Positions 12,840-26,299 of a stretch of DNA of 64,000 bases are shown here, one piece after another. The position numbers and the translations under genes were made by a program. How positions within the stretch are numbered: position 1 is the first letter of the stretch; each line of letters starts with the position of its first letter. The DNA lies in contig CM063109.1 of NCBI GenBank assembly GCA_031841125.1, positions 70,872,914 to 70,936,913 of the forward strand, read 5' to 3'. The notes below the pieces were generated by a model. It made no database searches and was not told the DNA's origin. It saw only the letters and a program-made list of their open reading frames with translations. The stretch comes from Acanthococcus lagerstroemiae (lineage: Eukaryota > Arthropoda > Insecta > Hemiptera > Eriococcidae).

Positions 12840-13305
12840 ATAATTCTTCATTCATAGTATATCTTCTGCTTCGTTCCAGTTGCATTCTATGAAGTTCTCT
12901 GGCAGTCACCGAGCCTGTTTTATGCCGCCCCTCTCCCCCCTCTGTATCTTGTGTACATGACGTTTGATGTTTAAAATTGGCCGGCCGTTTTCGTACTTCA
13001 TTAAACGAACATGCGGTCTGACTCGTGTAATAAAATTAAAATGAGTAAACTTTACGATTCGTAGGTACGTAGGTACTTATACATAGATACACATGCATCA
13101 TTATTTCTACGAGCGAACCAAATGCAAATTAATGGAACCGCAGATAATCATCATATTATTATGCAGTATAGCAGGGTATTTCGAAAATTATTTTCTGAGA
13201 TCCGAGCGGGACACACTGCAACTGCATTGGAGAATCGAGACTAGACACATCCAAAGATTCTAGAGCGGCTTATTCGTACCCTACGATCCCAAAACTTGCT
13301 TTTTA

Positions 13306-13344
<39 letters not shown>

Positions 13345-14240
13345 GTGCCATGGAAAAAGAAAATAGTGTTAGCGTAATTATCGCAGCCAACACGTCGATT
13401 CGCAGGAGGACGTGAAAAATAATGGACAGTCAATAAAGTTTTATACGTAATCAACCAAGTTGTTAAGACGTCGCGAAGAGTAAGTACGAGTATAACAACT
13501 CTCTAGATCTATACACACGGATATGATTTATCAGAGGAACGAACTGATTTCGTATTAATTTGCTCGATCTAACTGGCAGTCGTGGGTATCGCGGTTACGA
13601 ATATGATTTATTTCAGCAGCAATCGCAGGAATTTCTATCGTCACTCAGCCGGCTACGAAGAGACCTCTCAGCCCTCTCATCCTTCTCAGCATCATTTCTA
13701 CCATTTCTTTTCACCGTGCATTGTCTTTGACACGGGTATACCGTTTCTTCATGTATACCTTTTACGACTATCACCCTGTTGTTAAGGGGCGTAAAATTAA
13801 CGAGTCGTTTACGCGAAACCGCATTTCAACTTATTGGGCACCAGTAGCCGTCTTTATTCCTTATTCCATGTAATTTTTTTTTCCATATCGCAGATACGAA
13901 ATGCAAACATGGAGTGTCATTAAGCTGCCCGTAACTGGGATTGGCCGATTTTCATGAAATGCCAGTAAAAGATAATAAACATCCTAAATCAACGAAAACT
14001 GTTAAAACTAAATAATATGTAAGATTACAACACATCATACTAACTTTTGTGGTAATCTACTGCGCTCGGGTATAAATAGGGCTTCCCCCCGCACAAATTC
14101 CAAATTCTATATCCCATAGGAAGCTTTTACCCGTAAGTTATAGGGTAAAATATCGCTCATTTCTGAAATTACCGGTAAGGCAAATCCCTACTCTAGCAGG
14201 GGAATAACTATAAGGATCTGACATTGACGTGGAAAACGAC
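12840..14240. other. Intron sequence around the CA microsatellite
   Basis: Mostly unique. A splice-acceptor-like TTATTTCAG lies before 13618 with an S/R/H-rich open frame after it, but two frames are equally open there, as expected from low complexity. No gene is called. Confidence 0.35.
13308..13341. repeat. (CA)n microsatellite
   Basis: About 16 AC/CA units without interruption. Confidence 0.95.
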
Positions 14241-14830
14241 AAATCTCTTTTGGATGAGAATTTGGAAGAAAAATTCAGAAAGAGGAGACTTTAGGTATGC
14301 GAGTATGTGTGACCTTCCACATGAATATTAAGGTTTGTCTGAAACAAAAATTTCAAGTTGTTAAGGCCGCACCCCATACATTCACGATCTGTAGGCTAAA
14401 AATAATAAATTCTGAAGGATTTGGAAAAAAAATTGAACGGTAGTCCTGAAGCCCCGAAGTCTCCTATGGAAAAATTAGGATAGACTTACTTACTCTTGGT
14501 GAAAAAATTCATCAGGGTACCCCCTATACATTATACATCGGTTTCCATACATAAAAATAGAGAATCTGCAAAGTTTGAGCAAAATCGGTCAAAAGTAACT
14601 CATACCAGGAGGGTTGAAGTTCTTATGGGGATTCACATTGATTTTCAGGATTCAAAATTCGCACACGTCTGTTTTTTTTCGAATGAAAATTTTCCGGCTG
14701 GTGAATAAATTTCTGAGATTTTCTCCTCCTGAGACCCTTCGGCGGGAGGCTAATCTCCAATTACTCACCTTTCCAAGTTCTTTACATTGTTCATTAGGTC
14801 ATTTGGGTCGCTGAGTTCATTCTCGAGAGC
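14240..14830. repeat. Dispersed repeat with CAAAATCGGTC word, copy 1
   Basis: Contains GTTTGAGCAAAATCGGTC (14573) and, about 50 bp on, CTTATGGGGATTCACATTG and GATTTTCAGGATTC. Similar words occur at 54460-54700, there with the second block inverted. A GGGTCGCTGAGTTCATT word sits at 14805. The boundaries are uncertain. Confidence 0.45.
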
Positions 14831-17800
14831 CTACTTCTCCTCCCTCCAATTCATCAGGCTCTACAGGAGGCTAAGCCGAATTTCCTACATCATGTAGTTT
14901 TCAAATAACACTATTCAATACTAGCTCTCTGTGAAACCTGAAATATCAAAGAAAACACATTAGAAGGGTTTCACCATTTTGAAATAGGTATTTTGCTAAC
15001 TTCTGAAAATACTTCCTTTCCTCTTTCCATTTCTCTTTCCTGTTACAAAAAGAAAAAAGAAAAAAAAAGTGTTTTTGTTCCTCGAAGTCGTTTTGCTCAT
15101 TACCGTATAATGGTATGTCCCCAAGAACTTCACCTTATGAGGCTGAGCGTTCTGTAAGAATCAACTGTTTGTAAAAATATTGAGAACCATCAAGTTTAGG
15201 GAGAGAATCGTAAAATTTATCATAGAAAATAGTGTCTCACAACTTTTTAATAACTATCGCCAAAACTCCTAATATGGTGTTTCAAAAACATCCCTCACGT
15301 TTCCATATAATAACATAAGTCTTACGAGGTAAAACATCAACTTTTAAACATTTTTTCAGCCGTACTAAGTTAGAAAAAAATCACCGAATCGAAATATCAA
15401 GCGAAGGACGGAGAAGGAATTATAACTTGTGACATCCTAATTCCATGAAATACAATATGGATGTCACTTTAAGGATTCAAAGGGTAGCTTCATTCATGTT
15501 TAATGACAATACGATGTCAATTAGCAAACTTTAGCACATACGAGGAGCAGAAGTAGAGTTTCAGAATTAGGGATATCATCGAGTGCGACACAACTATCAT
15601 TTGTTTGTTTGTTTGTTTTTGTTTTGTTTTGTTTTTCTTTAATATATTTTACTCCCCTTACCAACAGCCGAGAAGGACAATAACAGGCAGGTTCCCACGG
15701 GGTTGCTAATTTCTGCTCTGTTAGGGAGAAAATCAGCACGTACATACATTTGAACGATGTGGGATAGTTATGGGGTCGAATTTCAGCTACCTCTAAATTT
15801 TTACAAATTTATTCCCGAACAAAGCGTGATTTACATGCACGGAACATCCTCTCGAGTTCTTCGTGTAAGTGGCAATTTGCTCCGTAGAGCCAACGCATCA
15901 TCAAACATGAATCCAACGACCCTGTATGTCCATGAAACGACATCTACGTGGCATTCATTGAAACGCTGAACTTTGAACCCGTTCAAAGATTCCACAAGCT
16001 GCTAGTTAGTCAGACTGTTAGCAAAACTATGTTCGACGACATTTTAATCCTATTAAACGAAATCCATAACACTATGTACATACTTTTCGAGCCCATCACC
16101 CTCTAGTTGCCATTATTTGCTAATTATTATCAAATCTTCATCAAATATGGGTTCAGGGAGCCTCTCAGCCGACGAAATGACATCCATATTGTACTTCTCA
16201 ACATTTTCAACCTACTGCTCCCGTATCAGGTACCATAATATTTTACAACTTACAGCGGTACATATATCTAAATTAAATTCTATGACCATGAACCCCCTTC
16301 CCACACATGTATCGACTCAGTGTTACGCTTTTTCTGATGAAAGTTTTGTACGCTTAAATATTCTGAGATATGAAAGAGGAAAGAGAGGGAAAGAAAAACG
16401 TTCCAAGGATGGATAGATACGGATGTAGAGAAAGGGGCTCGGAAGTAGTTGGCAGCCGTACTGCCCACAAAACTTCAAAATTTAACGTTCTCCCCATAGG
16501 GCTTATCATAAGAGGTCATTTCAAAACCCCATGTAGAGCGTTTCCGATATCAGTAACGAAAAAGTTGTCAGAAATTTTTTTCTAGATGACATTTTACAAA
16601 GAACTACTTTTTCAAAACATTTTCTCCTAAAACTGAAAGGTTTCAGTACGTTTAACCCTCTGCGAGGCGATGCAGCATCCGGATTAGAAAAGTCAAACAT
16701 ACTTCCCACACTACATTTCAGCTCTTTCCCACGAATTCGTAATTTGCCTATACCATTCCACGAAACAATAAAGATGAAGTTATGGCGGGAAGGAGGGATT
16801 TTCATCGACAGTACAACTGAGCCTGAAGCATCACCAGTTAATATAACAGAGTCGTTTTTCTTTCGATTTGGAATTCGGCGGAATACGATAGCTAACGCCT
16901 GTGTACAAAACTGGCACTCAGCTCCGAATACGATGCAATTAAGAATACGTCCGAGTAACTTTTCTCAGAGTCTTAGACCGAAAATTCGCTATCTGTTCTC
17001 GCTTTTTTCCGCATGATTTCATTAAAATTGCAAAACATCTCTCGAGCATTGGCTCACCTGCTTTCGCGTTCGAAAATGTCGACTCCACTCCACTCCGATT
17101 CGGTTCGGTTCGAAGTTTCTAACTTACTAGCGTAACTTTTTATCCTATTTTCTACATTTCTTTCATCCAATCGCGTCGAGCTTCTTACTCGCTCGTATAG
17201 CGAGACAAATACGTAATTAGGTATGGCAAAATTACATTTTACTCTATCTGCACTGGTGGCTCGAAGTCTTCATTTATTATTACCGATTACATTTTTTCCT
17301 TTTTCTTCTGTTTCTTCAAATCTCTTCTTTACGAACTGAAAACTTCGTCCAAAAGAATGCCGAATTTCGACACATAAAATTGTCCACATTTAAGTCTGAA
17401 GTCTGAAGAGTCAAAAGATGCCCACAAACTTGATGCCGGTTAGGTAGACAAAACACCGAGCAGAAAACGTGAAATGATAATGGTAGAGTCTAGGTCCTGA
17501 CGACCCTCTGCCTAATCGAGAACCGCGCTCGAGTGAATTTATTTCGATGCCAATTACCACATGGAGTCTAGTCTAGCAATTCGTACGTACTATTGTGCAT
17601 GTTGAGTAAATAGAAATATCAGAATGACCTTCTGTATATTCTCTATCGTCGCTTTAAATTGCTTCAATCGGTCTAATATAATTATTTACAGTTTTCTTTT
17701 TATTCTTTCTGTTTTCTCTTCTTTTTTTCCCCTGCTCTTTCCAATTCGTCTACGTTGACTGTATACATCCATATCCGGGAATCTATTAACGCTTCCTCTC

Positions 17801-18050
17801 GCCGGTCTTTGTTCTCATTCCGAGTTTTTAATATGCTTCTTCAGTCGTCCGAAAACTGCATTTATACTTTCTCAGGCAACTGATGGTCACTGACAAATTC
17901 GGGGGCACCCTTTTTTCCCCTTTTTCCCCTTTTAATTTACTATGCTTACATTTTTACACTCCGCAGGAAGTAAAATCCGCCCGGAATTCGTTTTATAAAC
18001 TACATTCTTGAGAAACTTGAAAACGGTGTTTGGAGATCATTAGTTCGTTC
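14831..18050. other. Intron sequence, unique and weakly repetitive
   Basis: Includes a GTTTG/GTTTT microsatellite at 15601-15637 and a GC-richer unique patch at about 16800-17200 with CACTCCACTCCGATTCGG. Open frames at 15757-15969 and 16117-16805 resemble no protein. No gene is supported. Confidence 0.4.
15601..15637. repeat. (GTTT)n / (GTTTT)n microsatellite
   Basis: Four- and five-base T-rich units in tandem. Confidence 0.9.
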
Positions 18051-18055
18051 TTGCG

Positions 18056-18960
18056 ATGGGTCATTCCATATCACTTCGACCGATTTTGACCAAAATAAAA
18101 AGGAAGGCTTTGTTGTATCCTGGTAGTATGTCTGCGAAACCATTGTGTACAACACCGAAATATTGCTGGCATATTTTTCGTGTATTCTCATTTTAATTTT
18201 TCACAATAAATCCCAATACAGTACCCAAAAATGCTTCGTCAGGCACACATTTTTTGTAAAATACCTACCTTTGAATTGGTCACTTCAGATGTTTTCCAGA
18301 CGTGCCGATAAGAGCCTATTTTCGCCCAGAAAATTACATTTCAAAAGAGACAATGGTGGTAATTTTCAAGGTAAAGAAAGGTTTTCACCTAAAGTTCAAG
18401 GTTCGCTTCGAAATTAGCGCAAAAATGAAGTTCTACAGTATTTTGTCTTCTTTCGATTAGTAAAAGTTCTACATTTTGACGTTTTTCACTACTAAAAGAC
18501 TACTCCTAGAGTAAAAAAAAAGAAGTTACATTTGGAATTAGCAAGCAAAATAGGTCTGAAGTTCCATATTTTTCCAATAGAATCGTAAATGAAAAATGAG
18601 CCTTACATTGCGTTTGAAAGGTCTGCATCCAAATTTAAAAGTTACGAAAAATTGGCTCAGAAACACGTAACTTCCAATTATTTACCAATTCGTAAATAAT
18701 CTAAAAGTGAGCCTGAAAACACCTACAAATGATCTTTTTGGTCACTTCCAAAGGTCTTTTACAAGAAAACTGTGCCTGATAAAGCATTTTGGACCTCAAA
18801 TTTAGATTCAGTGCGAGAAAGTACATCGAATCACGTATTAAAATCCCAAAAATAGGGAAGAGTCAAAATTTGTTCTTTCGTGATATTCATTGGATAAGAA
18901 GTTTTTCAAAAAGCAACAAGTCCATTCATTTGTTTTTCCGTTTTAATTTTTACATTTCAT
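18056..18960. repeat. Repeat beginning GGGTCATTCCATATCA
   Basis: Starts with TGGGTCATTCCATATCACT, a word that begins many short inverted-repeat elements in insects (recalled, not searched). The interior repeats phrases such as AAGTTCTACA and GGTCACTTC. The matching right end was not located, so element status is tentative. Confidence 0.35.
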
Positions 18961-21900
18961 CGTTATTACTTATTATTATTAATATCTCCCGGAATCGGGT
19001 AATGGAACTGCTAACTCATCAATATCTTCATGCTGAATTGAAGTAAAATCATTTTCCAGCATATATTATCACCCGGCCTGACGACAGAGTGGGAAGACAG
19101 AGGAATTCCTTTCAGGCCCGAATGTTTTTGGAAGCCCGGATTTTTCATTACAAGATCTTTTAATAAGTCTTCACTCACCGTTAAAGGCAAAAGCATCAGA
19201 AACTGGCCCAGATTACCGTAACAAGACGGGAAACAATTTTATGATTGAACAACGAGTCAATCCAACCAAAAATGATCAAAACTTGCGAACAGTTTAAACA
19301 AGGGTGTGGCGAGTCTCATCGTCGAGGGGTGAAAAAGGGTAAAAGTAGGTTAAAAACGCACACTCGCATAACATATTTTAATGCAAGCCAAAAATCTGGA
19401 CTTTTATACTTTGTTGACATAGGTTCAAAATGCTAAAAAATTCCGACTAAATGACCAAAAATCCCGATGACTCGGTACAAAGGGCCGAATTCACCGGGAA
19501 ATTCTGAAATCCGAAGTTTGTGCCGGAGCTCACAGGCAAATAGCCGGAAAGCGATGAATAAACCCTTACTAAAAACCAGCTCAGGAAAAAACAAGCGACA
19601 CAAAAACAAAGCCGACTGAAACCAACAGTGACCTTAGTTGAAAAATTTGCCTCATTCAAATCAATAAAACAAAAGAAAAATTTCGAGAGAATTTCTCAGT
19701 TCAAATAATTTGAGTTCTCCTTACCGATTTTCCTCGGCCGTACCTCTGGCAAGGTCCCATTCAAAGGAGCTGCTCGTCAATATTCTTCATCAGAGTCTAA
19801 ATTCACCTAGCCCCCCTTGTTCTGAGAATGCCTGGTTTTCTAAAAACCCATCAGCCTTATTGAAAATCGGACACACTTTGGCCGTACATTTTAAATTTGT
19901 GCGTGCCTATTCTCACGGCGCAATCCCTTCGCCGCCAATTCCGCCGGTCACGTAAATATTATTCTCAATGAAAACCACTGAAAATTTGGTTCCGCTCAGG
20001 GAGACCAGAAGAAGGGCACGAGCCTTTCTTCTTCTCATTTACTGTCACGGTTCTACTCGTAATGGTTTCCTCAATTTCCTAATCGACGTAAACCTCAACC
20101 CATTCTACAGCACCATCGCGATGAATTACTTCGTTGATGGCGGGAGGGGAAAAAAAAAGAAAAAGCAGCGGAAGAAGACAAAACAAAATTAATGAAACGT
20201 AACAGTACATCGAATTTCGAATGTTTCAACTATTATCCGCACGAAATTTTACTAACCGTTTTGTCTCCGTGGGTGTTTCATTTTCCGCTTATTAGTGTCC
20301 GCGACTCTTGAAACTTGAAAGCGTTTTTTTTTCTATATATTTTTTCGCCGCTCGATTTACTCGCATTTCTTTTTATTTTTTTTTTTTGTTCAGTCGAATA
20401 AAATATGCACATACAAAAATAGGTATATGTACTCGTAGTATGTACCTACTACCTAGCTACGTATTTGCCTGGTATGCCTTATCTGAAACTGATCGATGAT
20501 ACATCTACTCAGCACGAGGGAGTGGATTGAATTAACGCATTCGAATGATCCTGTTACGGGGTCTCCGTTTTCATTATTTCGCAACTGTACAACGTGCCCG
20601 TGAATTTTGGAATCCAGCGGGAACATTAGATGGTCGCTAGTGTAACTGGAAGTTGGTTCTTAAGTGGTCGGGTGCAGGGCATAACAGTTTTGACGTCTGT
20701 AAGACTTCAGATTGTAAGGTGATAACGAAGGTAATGTACGCTCTCAACTACCAAAAGGACGATTGCGGCGGCGAGCAGACGTCATCGAAATCCATTTCCC
20801 AAAAATATTCCCACGAAATGAGTTTATGTGGAGGATCTAATGTTTTTAACGTTTATAATCAACCAAACACTGCCACGATTGTACATTGGATATCTGTATG
20901 TTAGAACAGAATCTCTTTGTCTGTCTGGAGTTTCTGATAAGTAAATTCTTGGACTGGCAAGAACCTAGAAATTCGCACGTCAAAACCCTGAAATGACGAT
21001 ATGCGTCGCAGCTAGCGGTCTTGCAGCACAAGCTCTAACCTCTGTGGGCAATCCTAAAGACAACCCGGTATTCTCGATCACTGATCTTCACTAATTCATT
21101 CAATAAGTCGACGATGTAGAACGTTTAATTGGGCGAATACTAGTTCGCGGCAGTCATGCAAAACAAGGTCCTCAATACATGAAAAAATTGTTGGGAAGCT
21201 GAATTTAGGCAGGAAAGATCGAATGAGAGTATTAATTAACGTATGGTTATACCTCCCCCTTCCCCTCGAGGACTGAACGGTACAACAAAATCAATTTTCT
21301 TCACTTCCTCGAGAACTAAAATACTGCCGTAAAAATATTTAAGCAAAATTCCATCCAAAAATTATATCTTGCACTTTTTTCCCGTATCTATCTCGGAAAC
21401 ATCGAAAATGGAGGATTCAAAATGACACTTCTCACTCGGATGTTCGAGGCTGCTAAAAGCAAAATAGAGACATCCAATCAACGGGGCAGGAAATCAAAAA
21501 ATATATGATACATAACAGAGGGGTGATTTCTTCGTATTTCGACGTAATTTCTAATCTTTATACAAATTAGAGATACCTACAGAAGTAAGGGAAGAAAATT
21601 TAAGATCGGAAAAATCTACAATCGCATTATGAAAACCAGTTTTTACAGTTTCGAAGTTAGCATTGCTGTGATCTCATTCTGAGAATGACCACCAACAAAT
21701 TACAAATGGAGAAACAATTTCAATACATGTGACTTCAACATTCTACTATAAGGGATATCATTTATGAAATTATTCGCCATTTATAACAACTAATGAAAAC
21801 CGAGGACGTTAAATTACGTAAGCATTTCTGGAAGAGAGAACGTAAATGGCAGATGTATTAGAAACGGGGGCGTAAGCAGAATTTAACTGAGGGAAGGGGA

Positions 21901-22370
21901 TATGACTGAGTAGAGAAAAGTTGGGCACATTTTGGGAAAATTTTGAATAAGGACGACACTACTAATCCCATATTAGAATCAGTGTGGGTTTCGTATCAAT
22001 AATTTTTTTTTGCGCGTGTTGGCTTTCATTTCGAGACATGTTATACCGAACACGTCCTACACGTACGTGCCTGGTTGAAAATACTGTACGTACGTAAGTC
22101 GTTCCTAAGTCATAAACGCAACCAGCATTTCAAGAGTGGGAATAGGCTAAAATGACTTCGCTCGCTTCGCTAGCGGAGTTCGTTTACCTCAGCTTCACCC
22201 CTTTCGCCATCTGTAAGTAGTTTTCAAATTCTCGGGGGGGGGGGACTTTAGCAGATTTGGGAGAAGAAGCGAAGCTCTCCCAAGCCTCCGTATTTGCGCT
22301 TATGTTAGAAGTACACCCCGATTAACAAAGGGCGATGCGAACTCGCTACGCCCTAAAAGAATTGACAAAG
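18961..22370. other. Intron sequence without a recognisable gene
   Basis: Unique patches (about 20200-20560) alternate with degraded repeats. A G-run at about 22233-22243 is followed by GTATTTGCGCTTATG (22290), the end of the 43650-type MITE family, but its left end is missing. Open frames at 20653-20904 and elsewhere match nothing. Confidence 0.4.
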
Positions 22371-22679
22371 AGGTAGGGATGGGGCCTTTTTTTCGCGCTC
22401 TAGCTGCTCTTTGGGTTGAGTTGGACTGCGTGGACAGTTCAAATAAGGGACGTCACGGCGAAAGGAGGAGATAAGTCAGCCTTTAGGGGCGGTAAATTAA
22501 CGCAAACCTCGAGATGGGAAAATCATAAATCCGTTTCTGGACATCCAGCGAGTATATGCAAGTCTACATGCAGTACCTACATACCAAATTTCAAGTTTGT
22601 AACTTGATTAGGGAGTCAGTAATGCGAAAATAAATTCAGGAAAATCTTTAATCTTACAACCACCGGTCCGTTACCTTAG

Positions 22680-22955
22680 CGATACGAAGTATAAAATTAT
22701 TATAAAAATAATATGACGATATTTCATTGAAAACCGGCATGAATGATATCGTCATACGAGCAATATTTTCAATGGTGTATCGTTATATTAGTATCACTTG
22801 ATTCGTGCACCATATTGTCCAGTTTTGAACAAGGCATCGAAAACGATATCAACAATATTATCGTGATACGAGAACATTTTCGCATTTTCAGTAATACTAC
22901 ATCGTGATACTAATAAAATTTAGTTCGCGATATTGTCCAATGTCCATCCCTAAAC
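22680..22955. repeat. Repeat with ATCGTGATAC words and a CCATCCCTA end
   Basis: Words such as ATATCGTCATACGAG, TATCGTGATACGAG and ACATCGTGATACT recur in both orientations. The right end GTCCATCCCTA resembles hAT-type termini (TAGGGATGG inverted). A TAGGGATGG at 22373 could be the left end, but the flanking 8 bases agree at only 5 of 8, so the full extent is unproven. A related fragment lies at 37640-37700. Confidence 0.4.
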
Positions 22956-24600
22956 AGTAGATATAGCTCGGAGGAACCGCAAGCGAATCTTCTCGGTGAC
23001 CGTAAGAACAATTAGATGATTCAAAGTTTGAGATAAAGTAAGAGAGGGTGAGCTTGGTACGACCTCATAGCCGTTTCACGGGGAATTTGAAAGATAACAA
23101 CCTTTACCGTCAAAAATAAGATGTTTTATAGAAATCCACCGAAAAACTTAAAAAATTTTGCTCACTTTGCTGGAGAATGCGCTAGCACCACGAATTCCAC
23201 CCCTCCTCCCAATATAAAAATACTGGTACCGGACCTCGATGACCTATTCGGAGACGAGTCAGGATAGTGTTTTAGCATAATATGTTAGTCGTCACACTAC
23301 TCTCAACAATTTTCAACAGAACTCCCACTTATTACCCTGTTAACTTAAAACTCCTGTTTTAGGTTTCATTTGCCTAGACTTAGAAGGAATACATCACTGG
23401 ATCGGTTTCCGATTTATTCACCTTACCCCGTAAGAATGATACTTACATATTTTTCTCTCCCCCCCCCCCATTCTATCTAAATCCACTTAGCACGCTCCAC
23501 GAGCTCGGTCGCCTCGTTTCTGGTAAGTACTAAGTACCTACATAGTAGGTATACTTTCCGTTTTCCCAGCTCCGAAGTCCGAAGACGATCCGTTGTCGGC
23601 ATTTAATTTACGCATACCGCGCTCAATTAGTCTTTTGAAGTCGTCGCCTTCCAGGGCTTACGGTTTAATACCCACTTTAGGTATTCGTAATTTACGCTTC
23701 GTTTAATTTTCGGTGCGTGAAATTAATCCTCTGGTTAAACGACGATGTCGTACGACTATACATACGAATATTGCGATACGAAATGTATCATTTGTACGAG
23801 TACATGACTCGTGCACAGTGCACACCGATGTTCAAAATCTGAGAACCAATGTTATAAATTTCAACGACGAGCTCCTACCTGTTTGCGCCGCGTTTTCTTT
23901 TATCTCAGCTATTTTTGTGATTTTACGCGTGTTTAACAGATACCGACTTGATTAAAGAGCTTGTTAGAAACACAAGTCGAAGAGAATTCGTCCAGGGTAG
24001 GCAAAAGAATGTGTACAATAGAGGAGAGAACCCATGCTATGCCACAGCCACACCGGAGAACGTAGAGATGTCTGCTTTTTCACGCCACATTTTTACGAAT
24101 TGTGTGATCGAATACACCCTTATTTTGCACGGTCTACGACGTATATGTATACATATTTACGAATATAAGTACATACGTAGATAACTCGCTGATCGTTGAT
24201 TGATTGTATCGACCAGGGTTTTTACTTCTCCGACTTATTATTTATTTTTACGTTCGATATTCCATTTCGTGTATGGACGAACACCGCGACCGAACGACCG
24301 AGAGCTAATTAATATCCGCGAAGAAAATAAATGGAATATTACGAGAAAATGGTTTCGGCCTAGGGGCGAAGTTCAGTTATACACAGTTCTTGCATAAAAA
24401 TCGAAACGTATCTAAGGCTGAACGGAAACCGGAAGGGACTTTATGTCGTCTTTCAAAAGACATAAATGAGATTCGAAAACCGATCTTTCAGTTACATTGT
24501 GTAGTAGTGACAGGGCTTAAATTGGCCCAACGGGACATGACAGTCACGGATGGACTCCAAACTGTTCAAGCCACCGCGAGCTCCCAGTTCATGAAAAACA
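22956..24600. other. Intron sequence, partly low-repeat island
   Basis: 23500-24260 is GC-richer and free of recognised repeats. Plus-strand open frames (23713-24674) are short and unrecognised. A C-run lies at 23459-23469. Confidence 0.35.
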
Positions 24601-25305
24601 ATAATTACAAGAACGTTTATCAAGTGTTAAGGAGACATCAAGTGTCTCATTACAGTATTTTAACGACTCTTTAAAAAGTCATAACACGCGCTTAAACATA
24701 GATCAGTACGTGTTATTGAACCTTAAACAGCTTAACTTGGAGTTCTGACGATGATTATAGGCTAGATTTTATATTACCGGCCAATTACTACATATAAAAG
24801 GCTTGTAATGGTGGTGGTCTTTCGTACTTAATCTGGATATCTCGACTAACCAGATGGACCCGTTGTTTGGACGTCCTTTTTTAGTCTGGAAGATTTATTC
24901 ACTTTATTCACCGAAATAAGACGTCCATATGGGGTCGATAGACTCGGCGTAGTAATCATGTCGTAGGCTTATCAGTGTTAAAAAGTTTTAAGGAGTCTTA
25001 ATAGAGTCTTGGATGACTGCAGTGCAACGTGTTTTGTTTTTTTTTATTTATTTATAGCAACAAAGTTTCAAAATTTTTGAGAAACACGGATCGTATCTTG
25101 TTGACTTATTTCTTTTTTCTGACGAAGAGTCACATAACTCTGCGTCTGACCTTTCCAGCCAATAACCGCAGTTACCCATTGATTGAAAAACAAAATGAAT
25201 TTCCTTCAACATTTCTGAAAGGGCCAAGTTTCTAGTTTATCTCTTCCATTCCACCATCTATAGTTTTAACAAATTTAAACGACTTTTAATAAATTTTAAC
25301 CAGGT

Positions 25306-25476
25306 AGAGCCGATAATTTCATACCGGAGCAAAATGCAAACTTCTGGATGGAGCCGGAGACATTTTAGAAAATTTTAATCAAAGCCGAAGCTGTATTTAC
25401 AGAAGAAGGGACAGCAAGAAATCTGAATTAAAACCACCAACTGGCGACTAGAATTTGCCGAAATTCAACTTTTCAA
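25306..25476. repeat. Direct repeat A, copy 1 (171 bp)
   Basis: Nearly the same as 25699-25871, sharing ATTTCATACCGGAGC, CAAAGCCGAAGCT and CACCAACTGGCGACTAG. A third partial copy occurs at about 25540-25590. The GGAGCCGGAGCC phrases are seen in some insect hAT-type elements. Confidence 0.8.
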
Positions 25477-25698
25477 CCTCGAAGCCATTATTTTTTTTAG
25501 GGAAGTCGGAGCTAGAGTCGCGGTCCAAGAAAATCTTTCGCGGGAACCGGAGCCAATTTTAACATTTTTGACCGAAGCTGGAGCCGGTAGAATCCGACTT
25601 TTAATTCCTATCCATCTCCATGCCACTCAAACTCTTTTTCTTTCTCTACAAAAGACCAGAGGCGGAGCCAAAGCCATGTTTTTAGTGGAACTAGGCCC

Positions 25699-25871
25699 AG
25701 AGCCATTGATAATTTCATACCGGAGCCAAATGCAAACTTCTGGGTGGAGCCGGAGCCACTTTAGACATTTTAATCAAAGCCGAAGCTAAATTTACAGAAG
25801 AAGGAACAGCAAGAAATCTCAATTAAAACCACCAACTGGCGACTAGAATTTGCCGAAATTCAACTTTTCAA
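25699..25871. repeat. Direct repeat A, copy 2 (173 bp)
   Basis: Second copy of the 25306-25476 unit, 393 bp downstream in the same orientation, with scattered substitutions. Confidence 0.8.
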
Positions 25872-26299
25872 ACATTAGAGAAGGGGAGCCCTCTCCAGCG
25901 TTTCGACCCAGTTAACAAATCTTGAAGAGTCTTCATCAGTCTTAACGAATCTGAATGGGTCTCAAAATATCATAAAAGGGTACTCGTAGGTTTTAATAAG
26001 TTTTGAGAGAGTTTCAATAGAGCATTAATAGAGTCTCGAACAGTTTTTATAGGCCTCACAAAGTTTTAGTCAGCTTATGACAAGCCTACAAGCCTGAGGA
26101 ATCGATTCTGTGTACCGAGTCCTTTTCAAGTCGGAACACAAGGATTTAGTCAGCCTTGACGAATCTCACGGGATTCCGACAGAAAGTTAAAAAGTTAAAT
26201 TTAGTCTTAATTAAATTTAACAGAATTTCATTAGCGCCGTATGTTAAGGAGTTCACACTAGTCCTAATCAGTTTTAATTAGTTCCAAAGGAAGTTAAAA

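Larger units (their letters stand above)
24960..26290. repeat. Degenerate GAGTC-periodic repeat field
   Basis: Words of the type GAGTCTTAAT / AGTCTTAACGAATCT recur every 15-20 bases at about 24985-25020 and 25920-26290, between unrelated segments. Similar fields are at 47800-48345 and 48885-49030, and in reverse orientation at 33400-33740. Confidence 0.5.

Noticed and set aside
22373..22952. Complete hAT element between TAGGGATGG and CCATCCCTA
   Set aside because: Flanking 8-mers agree at only 5 of 8 positions and the interior halves look unrelated.
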